Positions 43,501 through 55,500 of a stretch of DNA of 64,000 bases are shown one piece after another. The stretch is from Fragum whitleyi (Eukaryota > Mollusca > Bivalvia > Cardiida > Cardiidae): NCBI GenBank assembly GCA_948146395.1, contig OX411544.1:35422457-35486456 (forward strand). Reading direction: 5' to 3'. The stretch's first letter is position 1. Each line of letters begins with the position of its first letter. A model generated the notes under the pieces. It was not told where the DNA came from. It did not search any database and saw only the letters and a list, made by a program, of their open reading frames with translations. Made by a program: the position numbers and the translations under genes.

Positions 43501-46500
43501 AACACGACCAATGCATTCGGCCAGCGGAACTAAGAAAACATAGACAAAAAGTTCTCATTGATAAAGTTCCTAGACGTTAAGGTTCATGTAAAGTGTTTGA
43601 GGCCCAATTTTAAAACACTTCATTTGCCAAGAATAAGCAGTATGTCCAGGTATTATATACATCAAAATGAAGCTATTCATGAGCATAAGCAGGTAAGCAA
43701 CACAAGACTGCCATAGCGATAGCAGTATAGCCAAAACATTGTGGAAAAGGGTCATTTTGTACAGAACATGGAACTGCAAGACTGTTGGATAAAATTTGCT
43801 CATATTTGAACAAAGTACAGACTAAAGTACTACCCAGGCACTACTACAAACGTTGGCATAAAACTTAAGCCTTAAACGTAGTTATGCATGCAATTCATTT
43901 TGACTTATTTTATAAACACATATGCCAAATATGTAATTCTAATTTTGTAAACGTGTAGATCTTTGTAAGGTAAGGAGTGTTATCACAACAAAAATGGACA
44001 TTAATAGTTTATATACCTGCAAGGTTGTTTAGCAATAAATCAATTTCTATTTCACTGAATGATAAATATATAGTAATTTATTATAGATCATTGAAATGAA
44101 AAACTATAATTTGGAATAAATTGCAGAAGATTTTTCACAATAATATGGTGTGCTGTTGCACCATACTTAAGATCTATTTTGAAAACAGACCAAACCGGTT
44201 TGACAAGTATGTTGACACAATAAATTGAAATTGGTTGTTTCAAAAGAGCCTTTTGAGACCGAGTTTTTTTATCTAAGCTTGTAGTAGTACCTGGGTGGTA
44301 CTTTAGACTGAACTTTGTTAAAATATGAGCACATATCATCCAACCGTCATGCAGTTCCATGTTCTGTACAAAATTACGCTTTTCCACAATGTTTTGGCTT
44401 TACCGCTACAGCTTCGACGGTCTTATTTTGCTCTACTGCTTGTGCTCAAAATTAGCTTCATTTTGATAAACATTATACCTGGACATACTGCTTTTTCTTG
44501 CCGCATGAAGCGCCCCTAAAATTAGGTCTCAAACACTTTACGTGAACCTTTAAGCATTAATTCGCAGAATTGTATTGATAGTGTTTGTTTAAGTTGATAT
44601 TTCTATGATAAACGTTGGAAAGTATGTCGATTATGTTATTACGCTATTGATCTTAAAGGCAACTTTCTATAAACAAAGAAAAAAACGCACCAATTAGAAA
44701 CAGAGATGCTTTTAGAAACGCATAATAAGTATTGTTTCATCATCGTATGTTGCCTAAAACAAGACTCAATAATAAGTTTAATGGCCAATTTCAAATTATG
44801 AAACATTCGCCTGTGATTCCTTCATCCGTATTTTCGATCTTATTTTAAAACACGTAAAAGACAGCACCTTTCATTGAGGGGGTCTAGAGTAACAGAGGCG
44901 CCGAAATGTCAGATAATATTTACATTTCTCCTCTCAAAATATAACACATCGATTTAGCAAATAAGTTTAAGGATTGCATCAGGGTTTCGTCCTCATAAAT
45001 CAGAAACGGGCCTACACAAATGTCAATCAAAGTCCCCCGTATACCTATAGAACATCGCGAATTATCAAAATCCATGTTTCAAAATGGCTGCAGATATTCA
45101 TACGCGAACGTCTATATGATGTAAGGCATCGTCAGAATTATCACTGCTTGTCTGCGTATTAACCCTTTCTCAGTTTTCGAAATATCAATCTGGGAGTAAA
45201 ATAAAAATTAAATTACAACAACAACAATAATTATGATAATAATAATAATAAGAATAATTAATGATAATAAATAAGAATTTTAACGATAGTAAATAATAAT
45301 GATGATGATGATGATGATTCGCGTATTGATTCTTTCCCAGTGTTTGAAATATTGTTATTTGACACAAAGTTGAAAGGAAGCTGACCAAAGATATGTTCCT
45401 ATTTATTTAGTACTTCTTATTCATTGGTTTCCAAAACATTACTAGACCATGTCTTTTAAGGTAGTGGACCCGTAATAGTTCCACACCATTTTTGAATATA
45501 TGACCTTCACATTGTTGACCAAGGTTTCCTAATGAAAATCATTAGGAAACCTCAGTCAACACTGTTAAAGTTCATTACTTCCAAAACGTTGCGGAACTAT
45601 TACGGGTCCACTACCTTAACAAAAAGGGCTTAAAATGATTCAGGGCTACAGATAGAGGTGGTATTTTCGATTTTATATCTTAACCTGTTTGTTTTCAAAA
45701 AAAATTTCTACGGAAAATATCTCTGCTACGGGCTATGTGATTTCAAAGAATTACGAAGTTCAATGCAAGGTTTCTCTCACCAACCTGGCATCACTGAACT
45801 CTATATAATGGATTCATTTATTGATATTAAAAGTCAAACCGGTTCACTTGGTTGGCATTAAAACCCTACGATTTTGAAGTATTTTTGTGTTCATTGTATA
45901 TACATAATACATAATAAAACAGAGTTTTATATGATAAAAATATCGAAAGAGGTTGGGGGAATTGGTTATTGTCGAGGTTCTGTCGAGGCAATTATCAATT
46001 CGCATAACTGAGTTAGATATTTTTACATACAATACACTAAGTTTATCTAATAAACCCTATTTGGCTTGTTTTCGTAGATGTTTCTATCAGAAATGCACGT
46101 TTCTAAAAATTACCGCATTATGTCATTGTTCTAAAAAGATCCATGTGATATCATAAAAAATATCATATAGGGTGTTATCACACGGATATTTGTAAAGTTA
46201 TAAGATGAATCAAAGACCCCCCCCCCCCCCCCCCCGTAAAAAACGAAAGTGTTTTACTTCGTTTTGCCATCAAATTATAATATGCCCAAAGGTTTCCACA
46301 GACGATCGGAAAGAATTAACAAAATTTGTTTTTCTTCAAGCGTATTAAATAACCGAAGTACCACCAGAAGCCGAATTACCAAAAATGACCCAAAATTACT
46401 ACGATTACGTCTGAGGTAATTTCCATATTACAGATAAGTCTGAGCGATGTTCCGAATGGTACAGAACTTGAGAAACATTGTGAAGTCAAAAAGTTGTACG

Positions 46501-49500
46501 ATTTTGGACTGATTTGAGTGTGTGTGGAGCGAGTTTTAAACGAAATTTAAGAAACGTAATAGAGTATCGCTATTCAAATTGGACAAAATAATTTATATTT
46601 TATCACCCTTCTTGAAAAACATCTACGCCTATAAAATCAAGGATTTTTTCCGATTTGAATACAAATGTGAGCGTTTTGAACGATTTCGAAGTGTTTTTAG
46701 CATTTTTGGAGCGTTTTTAAATAGTGTGAGTGACTGTTTGTACTGAATGAATTGATCGCTTTAGCGGGTAATTTTGAAGGATTTTGATTACGATGGGTGT
46801 CAAATTCACGATGTTACGAGGATTTGGTCCCCAAACAACGCAGCAGTGGACCGTAAGTGAGTGGGTGTTCTCAAAAAATTAACATTGAGAACTACAATTC
46901 TAGAATTTATTCATTTGCAAAGGTGCTTTAACCTTGTGTTTTCCGCCGACCCGTGTCTTCTTGAAATGAATACGTCACGACAAAAATGGGACAGAACTAT
47001 TCCTAAAACATAGAAATACTTGTGGGTAACACAATTCACTTTAAGCCTCCAGAATATATTTTCATAAGGCAGATATAAATATGGCGCTGCGAAACTTTCA
47101 CAGATCAATCAAACATGATCTGTGGGTTTAATCAATCACATGACATTTCAAGCTTAGTCGTCCTTGATCCGGCTGAGTTATTGTATGGAGTCTTTGCATT
47201 GTCGATATTCTGGCACGTAAGTTTTATATTTATGTTAATGTTTCTCGAATAGTGGACATCTGGTATAGCATAAAAACGTTTGAAATAAAGATTAGTCCCA
47301 GTATAGGTCAACCTTATTCCGCGATTCAAAACTTAAGAAGATTCGCGCCTTTCAACAATACAGATTGAGGGGATTTTTTGGATATCAGGTTGAAATCTTT
47401 CAATGTTACTCTGCTTCTTGATGTTCTGAATCCGTACAAATGATTATCCTCTATATCTTGAAGCTTCCATGGGCCGCCGTCATAGCGCAGTTGGTGGCGC
47501 GTCGGACTGTCAATCTAGAGGTCCTGGGTTAAATCCGCGACGGATTTTTTCCGACTATTTGTCTCTCACCAATGGTTTGATAATCGTAACCCATGTGAGA
47601 TAGCAGGTTGAGACTAGGTGGTTGTATTGGTGAGAGAAATACCAGGAAAGCGACTGAGGCGAGTCTATCAAAGGAGTTAAAGTTGAGACGATTCAACTTT
47701 TATCCTTGTACAACCAATGATTTATTTGAATTTATTTCCTTAACTCTTTTTAAAATTTCTCGTTGTTTACCTTAGAAACGTGCAAAGTGTATATAACACC
47801 TAACTTTTAATAAAGTAAGATCTTCTTACTTACAAATTAGCTATGAAGTCAGAATTGTTTTTATGGAGGTATGAAACTATATACACGTATTGTTTTAACC
47901 CCTACACTCAGTCTGAGTTTAGGATAATAATTCTACCTTTCTTTATAACCCTTTATTTTTTATCAAATGCGCTTTATGACCTATTCTCACAAAACTATCC
48001 TTTTTTCGAATATTTACATGTATTTCGAACTTCAGTGCAAGATTGTGCTAAAGGTATATACATTATATACACACCTGGTAAAGTCTTGCACCGAACGCTC
48101 GAATTTAAAGAAATTCCATCATAGTCCTTTTTCGTATGAAGGGTCTCAATTATAAATTATGTCGTAACCTAGCTGCCTGAATATATGTCGTAATCTACAT
48201 ATAAAGAGATGTGTTACCTTATTTCTCCCGAGACAGGTTCGCCGAGCAGTTGTGTCAGATATTAAGTCTATTAATCAGTAAGAAGTTTGGCGGGATAATC
48301 AATCAAAATGTCTGTTATACCTAAAGTCTCGTGATTCAGTGCGCACTTTATACAGTGGCAACATTTTGAAAATATCAGGGCATGAAATTATAAAACTTTT
48401 CTCATGCTCAATTCGGAAAAATTCTCAAATTAAGAATGAAAATAAATGTCAAACAAAAAATATAATATCAATAAGTTATATTCTATATTCATTTTTTTTT
48501 TATTATTTTTCATTGATATGAGTATTTATACAAGATAAATACAAATAAAAAAAATGAGAAAATTTTTAGATGAGAAAAGTTTACTTATCTCGGGCCCAGG
48601 TGTACATGTATTTTGTTAGACTACGAAAAGCTAGTAATTCAACTTTAATTTAGTTCAGAAAGAATTGTGTATTCTGATTAGATGATGTTTAAAAAAAATG
48701 GTTTCATACCTCCATGCAATTAATTTTGACCTTGTTATTTGCAAAAAGATTAGACCCTGGTCAGTCTACGCATATCGCGCAGTCTGACCAGGGTCGTCAT
48801 TTTGCGCACTTCCAAGATGGTTTCCTTTCGAGTGACGGGTCACAATTTTAAAAGAAGTACCCGGGTCACATCTGTAAATTATGTCGTAACCTAGCTGCCT
48901 GAATATATGTCGTAATCGAAATATAATGAGATGTGTAACCTTATTTCCCCCAAGACAGGTTTGCCAGGCTGTTTTGTCAGATATTAAGTCTATTAATCAG
49001 TAAGAAATTTGGCGGGTTAATCAATCATACGTCTGAAATAAATTTAGTCTCGTAGTGCAGAATGCACTCTTCAGTCGTAACAGAGACAATTTTGCATACT
49101 TCACTGCACGAGGTTTTAAAACTTTTTTCGTGCTCAACTGATAATTTCCTCCGATTTAGAAATTAAATAAATGCATTAACAAAAAAGATAATATTAGTAA
49201 GTTGTTATTATTTACAACTTATGAATATTGTCTTATATGTTCAAACATTAATATAACTATTAAACATGATTAAAGCTTTAATCTCAATATGAAGTTTGAA
49301 AAAAGAATTGAGTTGAGATTGAGAACAGTTTTATAGTCTCAGATGTGCATGAACATGTATTTGTAGGACTTCAAAAACCTACTTATTCGTAAACTTACTT
49401 GTTCAATTTTAGTTGGGTTCAGAGAGATTTATGTATTTTAATGGGATGATAATTTTAAAAAAAAATTAGTTTCATACCTTCATGAAATCCATTTTGACAT

Positions 49501-52500
49501 AACAGCTAATGTGTAGGTTTGAGTAGAAAGTAGTCCCTAAAAACCTGTCTTTAAATGATAAGATCTTTATTAATTATTGCTTTCATCATTCAAATTAGAT
49601 CTGTGAGAAAAGGTTAGATATTTAGATGTGTATATAAATGGCCTCATAAATTCCGATAAACAGGAATAAAATTTGACAGAAAAAAAAGATTCGCGGAAAA
49701 AATGCACGTATAGGAGTTGTTTGATGAATGTGATTACTACATTAGGAATTTGTCCCATTTGTCACGGGCTGTAGTTATCAATCAACTAGAACGATGATTG
49801 GTTATTACATCAAATATATCAACTGGTCGCTTTAAATATCCTTTGATGTCAAACCCCGGTAAAAAGTTCATAGAAAGTTTCTTATTCCGTAAGATTTCCA
49901 GAAGAGAAGTATGCTCGATAGGGTTATTTATATATATATTTCAAAATATTTTCGATTTGGAAATAAGTCACTCTTGATTCTGCTCCCAGAAAAAATTAAT
50001 CAGGGGCTCGTTTAACTAAACTTCTTAAGAAAAGAATTAATCGTACGTCAAAATCATAAATCGCACCTGGTGTTTTCATTTAATGTTAGATTCTGCCTTG
50101 AATTATCTCATTCGAATCGCCTACAGAATACGATTCCAATACGATGATGCATAGCGGAATCTATTGTTTATTACTTATCTAGGGGCAACTTAAATTTGAG
50201 ACTTACGCAAGAAATGATCGTAAGATGTTTAGTAAAACGGACCCCAGAACACGTGACAAAAGTGTGGACAATCGAAAATGAAAGGTCGATAGCCAGATTC
50301 TGGTATCGAACTCAGGACCTCTTGGTTAAAATCGCGACGATCTTCTTTCGATCATAGGATTGAAATATTGAATTCTAAATCCTTATTCTCAAAACGATTA
50401 ACTGAATTCTCCGAGATAGGCCTTGTAGCAATTTTCATACTTTTTTCTACGCGAAATAAGGAAAGTTGCAACAAAAAGATTAGAAAAGAGTTTTATGTGG
50501 AACGAAGCATAAACAATTAAATTTGAAAGAGCCTATATGTCATTTACAATTTGTAAAAAATAACATGTGGAATTGACACTCATTTTGCTCGCGCTTCACT
50601 TAAAGCAATTATTCCTTAAGGCTTAAAACGGATGCCTTCGGCCAGGGGAACTAATAAAATACAGACAAAAAATTTCTCGTTGATAAAGTTCCTAGCGGTT
50701 AAAGCAACAATTCACAGTATAGTACTGATAATGAATGTTTCTAGTTGATATTTCTATGATAAACGGGGAAAAGTATGTCAATTATGTTATTACGTTATTG
50801 ATCTTAAAGGCAACTTTCTATAAACAAAGAACAAAACATAATAAGTATTGTTCATCGAATGTTGCCTAAAAAAGGCTTAAGTAAGAAGATTTGTGACAAA
50901 TTTAAAATTATGAAACAATCGCCTATGATCCCTTTAACCAAATTTTCAATCCTACTTCAAAGCGCGGAAAAGCACTTTTCATTGAGGAGGTATAGGGTAA
51001 CAGAGGCGCCGAAATGTCAGAAAATATTTACATTTCTCCTCTCAAAATATAACACATCGATTTAGCAAATAAGTTTAAGGATTGCATCAGGGTTTCGTCC
51101 TCATAAATCAGAAACGGGCCTACTCGAATGTCAATCAAAGTCCTCCGAATATCTATAGAACATCGCGAATGATAAGAATCCATGTTTCAAAATGTCTGCA
51201 GATATTCATATTCGAACATCTATATGCCTATGATGTAAGGCGTCGTCAGAATTGGCCATGCTTCGAAATGTCTGTCTATTAACTCTTTCTCGTTGATCAA
51301 AATTTCAGACTGGAAGTACAATTAGAATTGAGTAAGAACAACAAAAACAACAACAACAACAGCAACAATAATTGTTATTATTATTACAACAAGATGCCCA
51401 GAGGAGCATGTATCGCTCTACTGGCTTTAACTGGTCAATACTTTCATCTAAAAAAGCTTAATTTGATTGAAAACAACACTTTGAAGTCTCTTTGGAACTT
51501 TTATGTATATGATTTACTGGGTCTGACCTTAAATTTTGTTGGGATCGGCCAAATCGTTTTGGAGGTGATTTTTTTTGAAGATTTCAAAATGAATACAATA
51601 CTCGCCATTTCACGCCCAATATTACTTTCTTTTTTTTTTTTTCTTTTTTTTTTGGGGGGGGGGGGGGGTTCATTCAAGATTTTTTTCAACAATTTAAGTA
51701 AAAGGTCACTCAAAGAACATATAGGTAAATATCATTGAAATCTGCCCAATGGTATGGGAGGAGAAGATCTTTAAAGTTTTCAAAGTGAAAAATACCCCGC
51801 CCTGCCACATCCCATTTTGGGGTCGATCAATATTTCACGAACAAGTTTATTTGTGCTTTTGATTTATTGATTTACCTAACTAGTTTGCGTCTCTAAGAAA
51901 AAAAATTAATCGGGACAACAGATAGAGGGGGTATTTTGGATTAAGATCAAAGTATTCCGATAATAATAGTACAAACCTTTGTTGTTGGTACTCATTGAAA
52001 TCGTCCCGTTAAGACGATTCACATTAGTACCCACAACACAGATTTCCTTTGAAAATTAAAGATTTTAGACTGGCTTTTCCCTCTTCTGGAGTACTAGTGA
52101 TAGATATTCGAAAAATGCATGCCTATTTTATCATTTAAAACAAATCTTTTAAACAGATTCTTCAAAATACTATCACTATTTAGCATAGTTTCCGCATTAA
52201 GCATTAACATACTGGACGAAATTAACCTGTGTTCACACACTTGAAATTGTGCATCTGTAGTCGCACTGAGTCTCGTTTATCTAAATTGTTTGTTTTCAAT
52301 GAAATTTCCTTCGAAAAATATCTCTGCTTCAGGCTATGTGATTTCAAAGTTCATTGCAAGGTTTCTTTTACCAACCTAACATCAATGGACTCTATATATC
52401 GGATTCATTTATAGATATTCTAAGTCAAACCAATTCAAGCTGTAGGAATCAAAGCCCTACGGTTTTGAAGTATTTTTTGTGCTCATTGTATATCACAGAC

Positions 52501-55500
52501 CGCGTTCATAAAAACACCCCCACCCCTTCAAAATCTACGTACTTTTCTGTTTTTGTATCATCGCGGTCGAATGTTTCGAAGCGTTTTTGAATGGTGTAAG
52601 TATTGCCATGAATGAATGGATCGATGAGAGAGTGATTTGGAATGGTTTTGATCGAGCTGTGTATCAATTTCACGATGTTACGAGGTTTTGATAATCAAAT
52701 AACGCACCTATGGGCCGTCAGTGGGTGTTCACCAAAATTTAACATTGATAGCTTCGATTCTAGAATGCATTCATTTGCACAAGTACTTTAACCTTTTGTT
52801 TTCCACCGACGCGTGTCTTTAGAAATAAATATATCGTGAAAAATGTGACAAAAATATTCCCAAATTCCACAAATTTAATGCTTTGGGTTGAAATAAAGTA
52901 TTTTAAGGCTGCAGAATGTAATTTCACAATGCCGATATAAATAAGGCGGTGCGATACTCTCATCGATAAATTACAAATGAGCCTGTGCGTGACATTTCCA
53001 ACAATTTGAAATTTTCGTGAGGTGCAAACATTGAGTAGCGTAGACAGCCACATACTGTAAATGTAAATTTACCTGATGGTTTACAGATGTCTTGAGAGCT
53101 TATATTTTTACTAAACGCATAGTTAAGACTCTGGTCAGACTATGCGGATGCACGGGCTGGTCAGAGTCTTTGCTTTGCGTATATTTGAAATTGTTGGAAA
53201 TCCCACACACAGGCTCAAATGATAGGTGAGTTTAAGGTAGTGGAACCGTAATAGTTCATAAACCTTTCGGAGCTCATGAACTTTCAGAATGTTGACCGAG
53301 GTTTCCCAATGAAAATCATTAGGAAACCTCGGTTAACACCGTAAAAATTCATTAGTTCCAAAACATTGCAGAACTATTAAGGGTCCACTACCTAAAATCA
53401 ATCACAATGCGATTTAAGATTAGCAGTCCTTTGTCTTACTGACTTGATGTATGAAGTCTTTGCATTGTCGACATTAATTACGCACATTACGCAAGTGCGT
53501 AAAACACTTCTTTCGAAAAAAGTCGTTGACAAATGACCATAACATCGAAATAACAGCTTATTCAAGCTGTAGTTACGATGTTTTGATTATTCACCAACGC
53601 TCAAATCATAGAAAAGGGTAGCAGACGGAGGACATTCATCGTTTCTCACAGTCCAAATATCGCCTTTATCCTATATATTCTATTGTGGTGGCCTTCTGAG
53701 TGCATATAAATTTCAAACTCCTAGTTACGCATATGATACTAAATCATGCATGTTGTTTAAGGTAGTGGACCGGTAATAGTTCAAGTAATGAAGTTTAACA
53801 ATGTTTACCGAGGTTTCCTAATGATTTTCATTAATGAGTTTTAACTCAAATTTACTTGATGACTTTTAAGTATAAAGACGGATTGTCCTGTCACTTTATA
53901 GCACACAACTTGGGAATTAGACTCGCCCATATCTGCCAAATGTTCAATTTGATCAAAGAAAAGTGAAATTTATAAAAGTCATAAGAAATTCTTGAAATAA
54001 CCAATCAATAAAGGTTTGGCGCACTTTAATGTTATTGCAAGATTTTCTAATAATTTTCTCAATTTTCATTTTATACCACAAATGGAAATAAACTATGTAA
54101 CTAAAATACACCATTTTCAACAATACAGACGGAGAGGATATTTTGGATATCAAGTTAAAATCTTTCAACGGTACTCTGTAATCGATCGTTCAACATTCCT
54201 AACACTCAACTCAACCAAACCATTCAAAAACGCTCCAAAATTTTTAAAAAAAAATCGAAATCGTTCAAAACGATCGGCATTTCATTCAAATCGATCTAAT
54301 CTGTCCATGACTAATTCGATTGACTAGTGCGGGTTTTGAAGTGAGTAATTTGTCCTTGAAGACACTTTAACTCATGAGCACGCAGATTTTGATAAAGGGA
54401 GGTAAAATATCGCTAATTTTGTCCATTTGGGCTAAATTGGAGATATTGGAATACCTCCCGTTAGTTTCAATCAAAACTCGCTCCACATATTCATTTAATT
54501 TTATTCCGGAGATCATGCCAAAACCTTGCCAATTTCAGATGTAGTTTACTGTAACTTGTCATTTTTTTTCATGTACGAGGGCCAATTAATAATTTTCCGG
54601 ACATTTTTTGAAAACACGTGTTGATTACTTTAAACATTATATCTCGAATGGTCATTCTACCTTTCTTTATTACCTTTTTAGAAAGCGTGTCTGGTAAAGC
54701 TCTAGTTAACCAATTTTCATTCTTAAAGATTTATGTGACCCGTCACACGGAAATAGGATTTGTTTGTTTGAATGGGTTTTAACGCCGCTTTTAACAATTT
54801 CGCAGTTATATCACGGCGGTCGGAGTACCTAACAATGGATTCCTGGTATTTCTTTCACCTGTGCTACCATTACACCCTTTCCTAGCCTCCGACTGCTATC
54901 TCACATAGGTTTACGATTACATCAACCCATTGGTGAGAGACAAACGTCGGAAAGGATATATGCCGCCACCGGGGATCAAACCCACGACTTCCAGATTGGA
55001 AGTCGTATGCCTAACCAACTGCGCTATGGTGGCGGCTTGCGGCTTGCGGAAAAAGGACTTTCTGTAAACTCATTTATATAAATAATTCGAAAAAGGGTAA
55101 GACCCAGCAATATGTTATTTGCAAAACATTTGATCCTGTGTCCGTCTGCGCATATCGCGCAGTCTGACCAGGATCAATACTTTTCGCACTTTCCATGTGG
55201 TCCTTTTTTGAGTGTCGGGTCAGAATTTTAAATTATGTCATAACCAAGCAGCTTGAATGTATGTCGTAGTCTACATATAACGAGATATGTAACCTTATTT
55301 CTCCCGAGACAGGTTCGCCGAGCAGTTTTGTCAGATATTAAGTCTATTAATCAGTAAGAAGTTTGGCGGGGTAATCAATCAAACGTCTGAAATATCTTTG
55401 GTCCCGTAGTGCAGAATGCACTTTACGATAGTAACACACACCTTTTTGCATACAGTTTGATGGGATGATGATTGTTAAATATGGTTTCATACCTTCATGC

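Larger units (their letters stand above)
43210..50560 (+). repeat. Segmental duplication, unit 1
   Basis: It shares ordered blocks with 50640-57440. ggattgcatcagggtttcgt is at 44971 and 51079 (offset 6108); aatatctctgctacgggcta at 45717 matches 52317; ttggatatcaggttgaaatc at 47378 matches 54141; gtcacgggctgtagttatca is at 49761 and 56607 (offset 6846). Offsets grow because the units carry different insertions. Confidence 0.85.

Noticed and set aside
43570..44519. Two similar hydrophobic frames (containing TVLQFHVLYKMTLFHNVLA / TVMQFHVLYKITLFHNVLA)
   Set aside because: They are the two inverted arms of the TTAA-flanked foldback element read in opposite orientation, so their similarity reflects the repeat and not a protein family.
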